DNA from: Laccaria trichodermophora
Lineage: Eukaryota; Basidiomycota; Agaricomycetes; Agaricales; Hydnangiaceae
Reading direction: 5' to 3'
DNA: 64,000 nt
Assembly: GCA_018417955.1 (NCBI GenBank)
Contig: JACTVC010000004.1
Location: 2,046,001-2,110,000 of the forward strand
This document shows positions 24,336-34,856 of the stretch, one piece after another. Positions within the stretch are counted from its first letter, which is position 1. Every line of letters begins with the position of its first letter. A program made the position numbers and the translations under genes. A model generated the notes under the pieces. The model was not told the DNA's origin. It made no database searches and saw only the letters and a program-made list of their open reading frames with translations.

Positions 24336-26203
24336 AATAGATGTCATTGATTAATATTATGGACACAGGTAATTTACCATTAGAGCAGGTTGGGGTATAT
24401 ACAGCATGCTTTGCTGACCAGCAGCTGTGTGGTAGAGCAAGTAGCTTAGGGCTGAGGTTTACAATTAGCTACTACTGATAGAAGCAAACAGTACAACATC
24501 AAAGCAGGTGACAGTATTACAGTTGTTCTAGTAAAGATTGGGGAACTATTGGTGTGATGCCAACAGGACACCTAGAAGGCTGCCGTAGGTAGCTGCTGCA
24601 GCAAGAGACACCATGCCTGCAAGCTATTTGTAGGCATCCAGCTGGTCCATTGGTAAAGGGATGTTTTGGAAAGTCTGGCTGGGACCAGCTGGCCCATTTA
24701 TTACAAGTCATTGTCACATCCGGCTACTACGTTTGGTATGTGACATAGTGACTGATATATGTGATTCATCTTCTGAACCCATTCTACACACGGAAGGGAG
24801 CTCCATGTCCCATTCCAAGATTGACGAGGGCATATGAGTTCTCAGAATTGCACTCCCTCCACCTGCCAATTTCAAGAAGCTTTCGTCTGACATCCTCAAC
24901 TTCCCCAATACTGTTCCCTGGTCAAGTCAGAGAGTTTCATCAAAGTGACCAATTGTTGCCAGTGCTGCAGGTAGCAGCAGCTTGCAAGCTTTGGTATGTT
25001 GAGAGGAAGGACCTGTACCACCTTGTACCAGATAGTGCAAACTTGGTGGTCGATAACACTGCATCTTCAAATCCTCATACACAGGTACTGCTAAAAATGA
25101 CCTTGAATACTTTGAGAAAGTACAGGTTTAAGAACTATACCCAGAATCTTCAGGTGACTCACTGCCTCAAAATTGTCAAGCGCCTTCCACTTAGATCTCT
25201 TCCATGCTCCCATGCTACATTCCATCCAGGCTCCTATAATGAGTCTCCACAATGTATTGCAGCTTTACAGGTCTGGTAAGTCTGATTCATGTGTCCAAAT
25301 GTGCGAGGAACATATCTTGGCCCCAAAGAAGAGATGCGCCAAAGATGCGTGTCTTACGTTGGTCGAGTGTTGGTTGGCAATTGGTTGGTGAATAGAAACT
25401 TTAAAAGAGGTTCCTGGTTATACTCTGACAGAGAAACGGCACCCACTATGCTCTTATTTTGCTTGAGGGAGGTTGCCATTTTCGATGAATCATAATGAAT
25501 GACCTACTACATGTACATTCAGATTTCTGCATGGATGTTGATTCATCGCCTACATTGGACAGTGCCCTGGCAAGTATGATCTTTGTAAAATGCCGACCAA
25601 TCAGCCCGTTGTCGAAAGCTGGGAAAGTTGGGCTGAACCAAAAGAAAATGCAAAACGGAGTTGTCTGCCCGCACTGTCAGTATTTGAGGGGATGGACAGG
25701 ATTTGATGGGTGTTGGAGAGCTTGAATGTGTCGGACATTGTCGTCAGAGGGAAATATCAGCAAAGCTCTGTTGGGCTGACATTTGTGAATGGTTGAACCC
25801 ATCTAGGGCTTGAGAAATTGCAACCAGGGATAAAGGATGGACATGAAACATGGACAGGCTAGTGTTTGAGCTTATGTTTCTGTGGGCTAGTAAGCCAATC
25901 TTGGTGTCGGTTCTGTATGTGTCTTAGCAGGAGATGATTGCTGGAAGAATTGGTGTTCGTACCTGGGATACAGCACTGACCTTAACCGGTAACCCTCCAC
26001 CTACACAGCTATCCTCTCCTCTACAGCTCACCAAACATTCCTTCCTTCATTAGACATGCCAGATGCATCATCAGTGGAATCTGAGATGCGTGATTCGATT
26101 CCAAGGGATGACACTAACTACAAGGGCATTGTCAGGGAACTGGTGCTCATCAGAGGGGGAATCAATGACAACGAAGACATACCTAAACCCCCCCATTTAT
26201 GCA
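24336..26203. other. Unresolved region with ORF fragments
   Basis: The longest frame, 24,761-25,279 plus, has 172 codons and no motif I recognise; it may be an exon of a decayed gene. About 25,960-26,150 resembles 17,757-17,980 by eye. No conserved domain supported. Confidence 0.35.
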
Positions 26204-28550
26204 CATCAGGAAAAACCCCAAATCCAAATTTCAGGTAATTATCTTGCAGTTACTTCTAATCTCCATAATTGGGAGATAATACACCTAACTACCAACTAAT
26301 TCAAGGTAATCGTGATAAAATTTGCAAACTACTCATAATTTGTTGTGTATTACCAAGAGTCCCCCCTCAGTCTGTTGTAATTTCAGATAAAATGACTAGC
26401 TGTAGCATTCTCAGAGGTCATGCCATATAACTTCGTAAATTTTTATTGTGGTTACACAGAGGGGACCACTATTAGAAAAAATTACTACAAAGGAATCCAT
26501 CTGAGACTCGAGAGAGGATTACAGGTATAAAGTATGGATGATTTAAGTATACAACAAACACTTTCACAAAAAAGGCCTCATCAGAGATTGGTCATACTTT
26601 CCATGTGAAGAAACCTGTGAGAAATGATGGTCTTGCATGGTTCCGCCACTGCCGCTGTTGGACTCAGATGTACTGCCATACCCATGCCATGGTCCCCTTG
26701 TGTTGCTTTCATTGTCCAAAAAGATAGGGGGCAAGTTGGTGAGCAGCTTCGGCAATTTTGTGGTCGAGTTCTTGTGTGCCACAATGTCGGATGGTGTTGG
26801 TGAAGAGGGCAATGAGTGTGACGACGCTAACAGTGGAGAACATGCTTGCGACGGCGGCTGTGTTGTGAACAGGTCAGGACTAAAGCAGGGTTAGTGAAGA
26901 TGACAAAGAGGCCGTCAGGACAATGACAAGTCTTGACAAGCGGGACTGTTATGATCGTAGCTCCTGATTCTCAGAACATGGTAATCCGCAAAAAACGCGA
27001 AAAGAAAGGATCAAAAGTATGTAGAAAAGATGGGATGGGGAGGGAACAGGATGATATGCCACTCACCCAGCATTAGTTGACACAGCGCTCAAGCTTGTTG
27101 GAGTACCACTAGCAGCCAACACTGTAAGGAATGAGGTAAGCATAGCTACACCCCACTGATCTGTCATAACCCTGGTATTCGTCGGGGGTAGGCTTGTTTA
27201 CTACCGATGTTTGCTCGGATCCTAAATGGAGGTCTGTGCACAAGAAAGGAGGGCATGTGAAGAGGTGATGGAAGAAGCATTGTCGATGTTCAAGCGCTTG
27301 GGCAGTGTACATTGAGCAGGGCACAGCATGGCATGTTGCATTGAGAACTATTGAGAGTAATGAAAATTATTCCTAAGTCCATTGAAACTCTGACAGCACA
27401 TGATCATGTTGGATTCTATTCCCTCCCACTTCCCACCACAACGTCTGTGTGCTTTTGTCACCCCTCATTCTCATTTGCTGTACTCCCACTCAAATTCTCA
27501 TTGTGTTACCAGCTTTTCTCTGCCAACTCATGCTCGTGACCTGGCCTACAAATTCCAACAGTGAGCAACCACCTTTCATTACTACCAACCTCTCAACCAC
27601 TCACCTATGGCACACAGGTCTGTGTGATGCTCCTGCCCTACGCAACCTGTATGCCAACTCCAACAGGTAAGTACCCTTTCCGATGATGACAACAATGAAG
27701 TAATGAATGACAACAGGCAACGATGAATGGACGATGAGGCAACAACAACGTGGACGATCCTGACTGATGACAACCACACAACGATGACCGCTCGATGATG
27801 ACAGGCAACGACTGTGTGATGACTGCCCCACGACAACAGCACGATGACCACATGCAACCATGACCACATGCAGCAACACATGGTGACACGACTGTTGGCC
27901 AGGATTCACCACCACCCCCATCAATGCCAAGGATGGTCCAGCACCCTGTCCCAATGCCAATGACAGCTCATCACATAAACAGTAAACACAGCCCTGCCAC
28001 CAGCACCCACGAAAGCCCACCACCACCGCTCACAAACGCCGATGACAGCCAGACACCACACTGAACACAGTCCCCCCACCCACAGTGACAATGGCCCAAC
28101 AACACCCCCTCCTCCCCCAACCTGCGAATGTCGACACAGATACCTTCTACCCAACACAATCCCCTTCCATCTCACTGTAGCTATCAATTACCATCATGTA
28201 AATATTTCTTGTACTGTAGCCTTTCTTCAATCAATTCAATTTTACTGTTTGGCTCATTGTGTCAATCTTGAAAGAATTCTTAGCACCCAAAAGAATGAGA
28301 AAATGCTACTTTGATTGGACTAATTACCATATAATTGCAATGTAACTTCACACCAGATGCAGATAATCTCTACTCAGCCATCGGTAACTTCAAGGTAATT
28401 TGAGGTAAGAGTTAGGAACCATATTCATACAGGGTAATTTGAGATAATTTGGTAAGAGCATTAATTTCATCTAATCCATCGAAATTTGAAGTTATTTCAC
28501 CTAATCTTTCAGTTATTAGGGCAAATGAGGAGTTGGGGTTTTTCCTGATG
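26204..28550. mobile_element. Candidate 2.3-kb element with 18-bp terminal inverted repeats
   Basis: CATCAGGAAAAACCCCAA at 26,204-26,221 is repeated in inverse at 28,533-28,550. Inside each end lie short AATT(C/T)A(A)GGTAATT motifs in opposite orientation (26,230-26,320 versus 28,395-28,460). The interior has an ACGATGA/CAACGA-rich stretch (27,690-27,900), a CCACC-rich stretch (28,000-28,130) and no transposase. No clear target duplication was found, so the call is tentative. Confidence 0.45.
26564..26884 (-). CDS. Ser/Pro-rich ORF fragment, unknown
   Basis: Open minus frame ending in SSHGKYDQSLMRPFL and stop, rich in Ser, Thr, Pro and Gly (e.g. SESNSGSGGTMQDHH). Looks like the disordered tail of a gene, but no upstream exon was recognised. 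It lies in the candidate element 26,204-28,550, so it may be captured or spurious. Confidence 0.25.
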   Translation of the reverse strand, partial: FSPDLFTTQPPSQACSPLLASSHSLPSSPTPSDIVAHKNSTTKLPKLLTNLPPIFLDNESNTRGPWHGYGSTSESNSGSGGTMQDHHFSQVSSHGKYDQSLMRPFL

Positions 28551-29392
28551 CAGTGAATCAGGTTGTCCAGTATTTGTCGATCCCAACTCTGAAATGTGAT
28601 TGGCATGTCTCGGGGAAGCACCTACACTGCTTGAGTTTGTCTGTAGCCAAGGCGCATGAACAGTAGATGGTGAGTTAGAAAAGATGACATGATTTTTGAA
28701 TTTAAGTTGATGTTGATGAAATCTGTAGCTGTTCTTCGTACCTTTCCAAGGGACTTACACCATCGACAAGCCGCATCAACTAGTGGAGTTAGAAAAGTCA
28801 CCCCCAACTTAATAGCCATGTCGGACTTACAATGGCCGCATTCAAAGCCAATGACTGTGCCAGGTCTCAAAGATTGGTAGTACTGGAGAGGATATACATT
28901 CAAATTGTTGGATATTGAGGGGGATGGACCTTGGACAGTCGGGCAGGAGAGCTGGATAGTCGAATGTAAAGAGAAAATTGAGTACAAGTCCAAGGCAGGT
29001 GAATGGTAGCTGATAGGCCAGCAGATTTGTTGGAGGTGATAATGGTGATGGTCGAGGATGCCAACATTGATCAAATTCGTGTTGACCAACGTTTGTTTTC
29101 TTTGCATTTCAATCCACCATTGTCAATGATACTCAAGGACCTGCACTAGTATTGACAAGTCACACCAGCTCGTCTAGCGAGCAAGGTCATGAAGTAGTTA
29201 TCTTGTTTCAATAATCAAGTCTAACTTACCACCATCTTAGATATTTGGAGTCAATGACTGCATCAGACTTCAAGGATTGCTGATGCCTTGCTTTTGGTAT
29301 GGCTGATATGTTGAAGACATTGGAAATTGAACGAAATGGCCCAGCAACTCCCCTCCAACTTTCCAACTCAACCCCATCCTCCGCCAACAACG
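28551..29392. other. Upstream region of U copy 2 with a partial tandem duplication
   Basis: About 28,740-28,880 is a shorter, diverged version of 29,130-29,290 (shared elements: ACTTACAC, ATCGACAAG.CGCATCA, AATGACTG.....AGG). The stretch 29,040-29,392 matches the leaders of U copies 1 and 3. Presumed promoter and spliced leader of U copy 2. Confidence 0.5.
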
Positions 29393-30685
29393 ATGACGAC
29401 CCCTTTCTCATGGTCTGACACAGCCCAAATTGCATTGGGCTCATGCATGCCCTGCCTTCGGCCCATGTCTTCTTTGGATAGTTTACAGAACACTACCAAT
29501 ACCAATCAACGACCCAACTCAACATCAGGAGGGGAAGAACAATACAACCCCGCTGTCAACTGCATCCCCTGCGCACATCCTGACGAACCTCAAGGCCTCT
29601 TAGCCAACTCATCGGATAATGAGCATGGGGAGACGCTCTCTCTGCACTCAAACCCTGGAAGAAGAGGGGGGAGACGAAAATGGAGGTCCAAGGTGAATGC
29701 AAATGGGAGTGGGAAGCCTGGAAGGATAATGCTCTTCGGATTCGACCTCTTCGGATGCCCACCACCCATCCAACTCCCACCTGATGCTGACGACAATGAT
29801 GCACCTTTATTCTGCTGTCACCACAGCAGCAGCAGCGGGGGCGGCAGCACTCCCACAACAACACTAACAACCCAAACATTCGATTCCGATGCTGCTCCCC
29901 TAGACATATCGACCATCCAATCCATCTCCATCTCCAAAGCCACCAAAGCAGTGGAAGTGGAGGCCGAGCACCTCAAAGAAAAAGAGGAGAGGAGACAAAG
30001 GAGGAAGGTGAGGAAGGAGATGAAGAGGCTCATGGAGGCTGGTGTTGTTGGTGATGGGGAGGAGTTTGAGGGGTTTCAGGGGAGTGGTGGGTTGGCTTTG
30101 CTGAAGCAGCCTAGTGGCGCTGGTGGAGGGACTACGGTGACATCTTTGTCTGGGTCTCATTCTCATTCGAGGTCTCACTCTCGATCCCAGCAATTGAGAG
30201 AAGGTTTTGGACACTTCATATCCACCCCTCTTTGTCCTCCAACAGCAGCAACAGCAGAGGAAGATGACAAAAACGCAGATCTTGATGGGAGCCTCTATGC
30301 ATGCAAAAAGTCAAACAGCACTTACTCAAATGGAGGTACCTCGGATTCACATTGTGATCGCTCATCAATGAGCCGCAGATCCGTGTTTGCATCTGACCGA
30401 GCCCAACACCTCCAATCCAACCCCAATCCTGCTGTTCCCAACCCCAACTGGCTCAAATCAAAATCCAAATACTCCTTGACCTCTCAATCAAGATCAAGGT
30501 CCAATGCATCTTTGCAATCACCCCCTCTCCAAGCACCTTCCTCACCAGCCTTCAGTGCCGGTGATGTGCAGGCTCAGATTGTTAGTCCAAGTACCGTCAA
30601 GCAGGGACAGGGGTTCTTCAATTTGAGGAGGAGGATGAGTTGCCTGCAGAATGGATTGGAGGTGATGGTGGTGGATTCCCTATGA
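29393..30685 (+). pseudogene. U copy 2: best-preserved copy, C-terminal frameshift
   Basis: Same low-complexity family as U copy 1. The start at 29,393 (MTTPFSWSDTAQ) is taken because conservation begins there. Order seen: MPCLRP region, HPDEPQGLLANSSDN, RIMLFGFDLFGCPPP, acidic DADDNDAP, Ser/Gly/Thr stretch, charged helix EKEERRQRRKVRKEMKR, GEEFEGFQGSGGLALLKQ, Ser/His-rich tract, and SRSRSNASLQSP...EAQIVSPS-like C-terminal part. The codon that is TGA in copy 1 is CGA here. Near 30,622-30,630 one base is missing relative to copy 1, so the frame ends in RRRMSCLQNGLEV and stop, while the expected EEEDELPAEW...KRSQDFSAFLARW tail continues in the next frame. The protein may still be made with an altered tail. 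Sequence is CpG-poor. Confidence 0.65.
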
Positions 30686-31468
30686 CTGGCTTTGGAGGGG
30701 GAGGGGGGAAGAGGTCTCAGGATTTCAGTGCATTTTTGGCTAGGTGGGGATGGGGAGGAGGAGAGTAGGGTAGGGGATGGGGTGTGAGTGTCATGGCCTA
30801 TGTGTATTTCTTTGGATAGACCAACTTCTTTTTTCACTTACGTATACCCCTCCTCAACTACAACTGATACTTATATGCTTGTGCCTAATTATATACTGGA
30901 TGGATGGAGGATTGGTGTATCATATGCTTATATTTTTTAGTATGACATTCCTTGCAAGTTACCTTCATAAGTTGCCTTCAGCATGTGGCCTTGCTTTCAA
31001 AATGTTAGTGTTTCCTAGTATCACCCCACCACCAATTTGCAATATTCATCAACATTATTTACAGGGAAATCAGCTCAGTTGGGAGAGCAGAAGAGTGAGG
31101 TATGTACAATAAAAAGTTTGTATATATTCTGGAGGCATCTTACCTTTGCTTCATGGTACCCCTTATGATCTCAGAATTTTCTTTGTCTTCTCCAATTCTG
31201 CATGTTATTTATGAGAAAGTAAGGGGGGCATAGCTCTGTGTTGAAATGGAAAGCTTGTCTTCTGAATGTCCCCCAGTACAGTAACAGTGTATTTCTTTCT
31301 TCCTCATGCAGAACAGTCCATCTTTGATACCATTTTTTTTCTGAAGTTCATACACTAGATTTTCAATTCCTGATGGCCCTTTGGTTCATTTAAAAAAAAC
31401 ATGTTCTTATATCCTGGAATAAATGTCCTTTGGAGGCAAAAATGGGACTGAACCTGACCTAAAAAAGA
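30686..31468. other. Duplicated intergenic spacer between U copy 2 and NLR-B
   Basis: Parallel to 7,273-8,031. Includes at 31,068-31,105 ATCAGCTCAGTTGGGAGAGC followed by AGAAGAGTGAGGTATGT, the counterpart of the tRNA-like remnant at 7,577. No gene seen. Confidence 0.55.
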
Positions 31469-34093
31469 TTATTTACACAGTTCCAGAGACTTCAGCCGCA
31501 GTGCCTTGGCCTCCTCATATTTCCCTTGTTCTAAATATGTTCTTGCAAGATTTTCCATGCTGGTCAAAGAATCTGGATGTTCAGGCACCAGGATCCTTTT
31601 ACACAGATCCAGAACCTTTACTTCCAGCTCTGCAGCTTCCTCATATTTTTCTTGGTCAAAAAATGTGACTGCAAGATTTCCCATGTTGGTTAATGTATAT
31701 GGATATTCTGGCCCCAACACCCTTGTATGCAGATCCAGGACATTCAGCTGTAGCTTCCCAGCCTCTTCATATTTTCCTTGGTCTGAATAGGGACTTGCAA
31801 GATGTAACATGCTGGTCAAAGTATCTGGATGTTCTGGTCCTAGCACCCTTAGGACTTTCAGCTGCAGCTTCTCAGCCTCCTCATATTTTCTTTGGTGTGA
31901 ATGTGTCACTGCAAGATTTGCCATGCTGGTCAATGTTGATGGATGTTCTGGCCCCAACAGCCTTGTATGCAGATCCAAGACTTTCAGCTGCAGCTTTCCA
32001 GCCTCCTCATATTTTCCTTGGTCTGAATATGTGACTGCAAGATTTGCCATGCTGGTCAATGTATCTGGATGTTCTTGCCCCAGCACAATTTTATGCAGAT
32101 CCAGAACCTTCAGTCCCAGCTCCCCAGCCTCCTCATATTTTCCTTGGTCTGAATAGGTACTTGCAAGATTTGACATGCTGGTCAGTGTTGATGGATGGTT
32201 CATCCCCTGCTCCTTCATTCTCATTTCTACTATTTGATACTGAAGATCCTCTGCATCTTTCCACATTCCATTTTCATAGAATACATAACTGAATTGGGAA
32301 TATTCATTATCATTGAACACTCTTTTGAAGCCATTTACCTTCTCTGACTGGTAATTGGCTTTGATGTGTGGTACAAGAAGTCTGTTGAAGCCGATGTTCT
32401 CAGCTGTCTTCTCCCATGTAATACAGTTAACAAGGATAAATCTTGACACCTGCATCATGCACCTCTTTTGAGACATTGACATCCTATCTCTACTCCATTG
32501 ATGCATTAATGGATGAATGGTATAGACTTCTGAAGAGCTTGAGCCCCTTTTGATCAAAGAAAAGGACATGAGAACTCTAATTCCTTCATGAAAGAAGAAT
32601 TCATTCCAACACTGATCCTCTTCCAGCTGAAGCAATTGGGTGATGCAGCTTTTGACATTTTTTTCCAGTTTACTGTGATCTCCTTTAGAGAATTTCATAG
32701 CAGCCTTTTTAAAAGCAGACTCAATGATATTCTCATGATGTAGAAATGCAGCAGTTTCAAGAATAAGAATAACAGCCTGAGCAGCTGCTCTGCCATGCCC
32801 ATCAGATTGCTTGTTTGTTCTTGAATTAATCTCATTAAAAGACAAATCCCATGTTTCATAAATTGTACAATTGTACTGAGATGCTCCCCTGAATGAAGGG
32901 TGGTTCATGAGCCTTTTCCTATGTTGAGACAGATAATCAAGATAATTGTTAATCCTACAGAGACCAGCTTGAATGGAAGCTCCTGCTTGATCAACAGCCA
33001 GAGGCAAGCAGCAGAGCTCATTGACAATCTGCTGAGCTATGATGCAAACATTTTCTGGCAGCTCAGTCAGATTGCTGGCTTTCACTAAGAGTGATATGGC
33101 TTCCTTTTCAGCCATCTGATCAACTTCCAGAGAATTTTCATAAGATGTGACACGACCAAGAGAAGGATTTCTGCTAGTAATCAGGATATTGCCCTCAGAA
33201 CCAGGTGGAATAAATTTCTCTACAACTTCAGGTGCACCATCTGCATTGTCAAACACCAGCAGCCATTTAGACTGCAGAGATGCAATCCAGATAAGAGCAG
33301 ACATAGAGGACACAGAGATATTAGCAGCTTTAGCCTCAGGATGAGAACAAAGACCCTTCAAACCAAGAGCGATAGTATCTTCAGAAGAAGCATCAATCCA
33401 GAAAATGTGGGAGAATCTGCATGCACTTGTCATAAAATTAGAGATATTATGTTGAAGAAACTTACCTTCCAGCCATCTCCTCAACAAACTTCAAACAAAT
33501 CTGTGTCTTTCCAATCCCCCCCATGCCGTACAACAAAAATGATTTCCTGGAACCACCTACTTGACCTTGAGGTGCAAAGTGATCCATTAGCCTCTTGAGA
33601 ACATCTTCACAACCTGTAAACAAAGCACTTGAATTGGGTCGTTGGGGAACAAGGAGTGTATCCTCTTCTCCCCCGCCGGCATGTTTATGAACTTCAATCC
33701 TGACAAAAAGTCAGATCCATATCTCAAATCAATAATGCTGTGATGAAAAGACATACATTTTGTGCCACATAGAGTGTGGAATCCCTCATAACAACACTGT
33801 GTGCTCCCTGCATTACATGCTTGGGCATCAGAAGCAAAGGACCTGACTCAAAGAATGTAAGAGTGTATTGTAAACACACACCAGGGACATCGCTTCCCCC
33901 GCAACGTTAGGTGCTGTTGCAGAAGTCAACCTAGACCTTGTCAAGACGCTATCAAGCAGTGTGGGATTATGAACTCTAACCTCAAATCGCTATGGCGTTT
34001 CTTAGATGGGCCCTTGGTGATCATGAGGTGATCAGGCAATTCCTCAAAGTTGTGTTTCAAAGGATTTTTGCGTGAGCCACTAGGATCAGACAT
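31469..34093 (-). pseudogene. NLR-B: NB-ARC/TPR paralogue with shifted splice acceptor, 6 TPR units
   Basis: Paralogue of NLR-A with the same exon plan: 33981-34093, 33882-33930, 33757-33819, about 33466-33698, and 31469-33416. NB-ARC motifs are retained (GMGGIGKTQ in exon 4, WLLVFDNAD, ILITSRNPS, CCLPLAVDQAGA). Six 42-aa TPR-type units follow; unit 3 lacks four residues. At the acceptor before exon 4, NLR-A has GTGAAG|ATTGAG while this copy has GTCAGGATTGAA: the AG has moved one base upstream. Using it adds a G and gives GAT TGA, an immediate stop after 76 codons. A non-canonical acceptor or re-initiation inside exon 4 could still yield protein. Block is CpG-poor. Confidence 0.7.
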
Positions 34094-34856
34094 GGTGGTT
34101 CGGAAGAGAGTGTCAATGCTGTGTGCTCTAAGTAGGCTTCACAGCGTCAGCTGACGTTTTTGATTGACATTCCACAATCGGCCGAAGATGCACAGCATTC
34201 AGAAAGGTTAACGCCCACTTGGAGTGAGGAAGCGCCAGAACAAATAGCATCAACAGAAAGCGGTGAGAAAGGGAAGCCAAACCACTGACCAGGTGACAAA
34301 GGGAAGAGGGTTGTATTTTACTTGTCACATTGGAAACAAAATCGAGGCCACCATGAAGATGATACCAGAAACCTATGACAAATATTAGATGTTGAGTACA
34401 TAGAAAGCCAAAAGTAACCCAGCATCCTAAACCAGGTGTTTATGACAACTACAGTTGGTTCTTTCATCACCATCCAAAGTAGGACTCCCCTTTTGATTCC
34501 ATTTCTGTCACTGATCCTCGAATCACCCAGCTCTCCATGTCCAAGTATTGTTGACACTGATCCACATGAATGTCGGTTGCACTCTGTGCGCTGTAGGACA
34601 ATACTAATGCTGTTGAAGAGTGCATTAGCTGAATGGCAGAACAGTAGCCTTGCGACAGGCAACAAACGATGGCATTGTGAGGCTGATATTGGTTCCTTGC
34701 TGCAGAGGCCTCACTACGTCACAGATCCTACAAAAAACCAATCGATCAACTCACCGTCAAGAGGAGGCAGTCATGTCATACCAAAAGCAAGAAAGGCTCA
34801 AGGCCCGGGGTAGGATTCCGATCCTACTTGTTCCATAGTTGTTCAATTTTGGATTG
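34094..34856. other. Upstream block of NLR-B, CpG-depleted copy of 12.4-13.2 kb
   Basis: Aligns by eye with 12,433-13,210. Many CpG sites of that copy appear as TpG or CpA here. Similarity ends at about 34,840, just before the palindrome at 34,857. Confidence 0.6.

Noticed and set aside
24761..25279. 172-codon ORF as a gene
   Set aside because: No motif, no splice-supported neighbours and no start context; left as unresolved.
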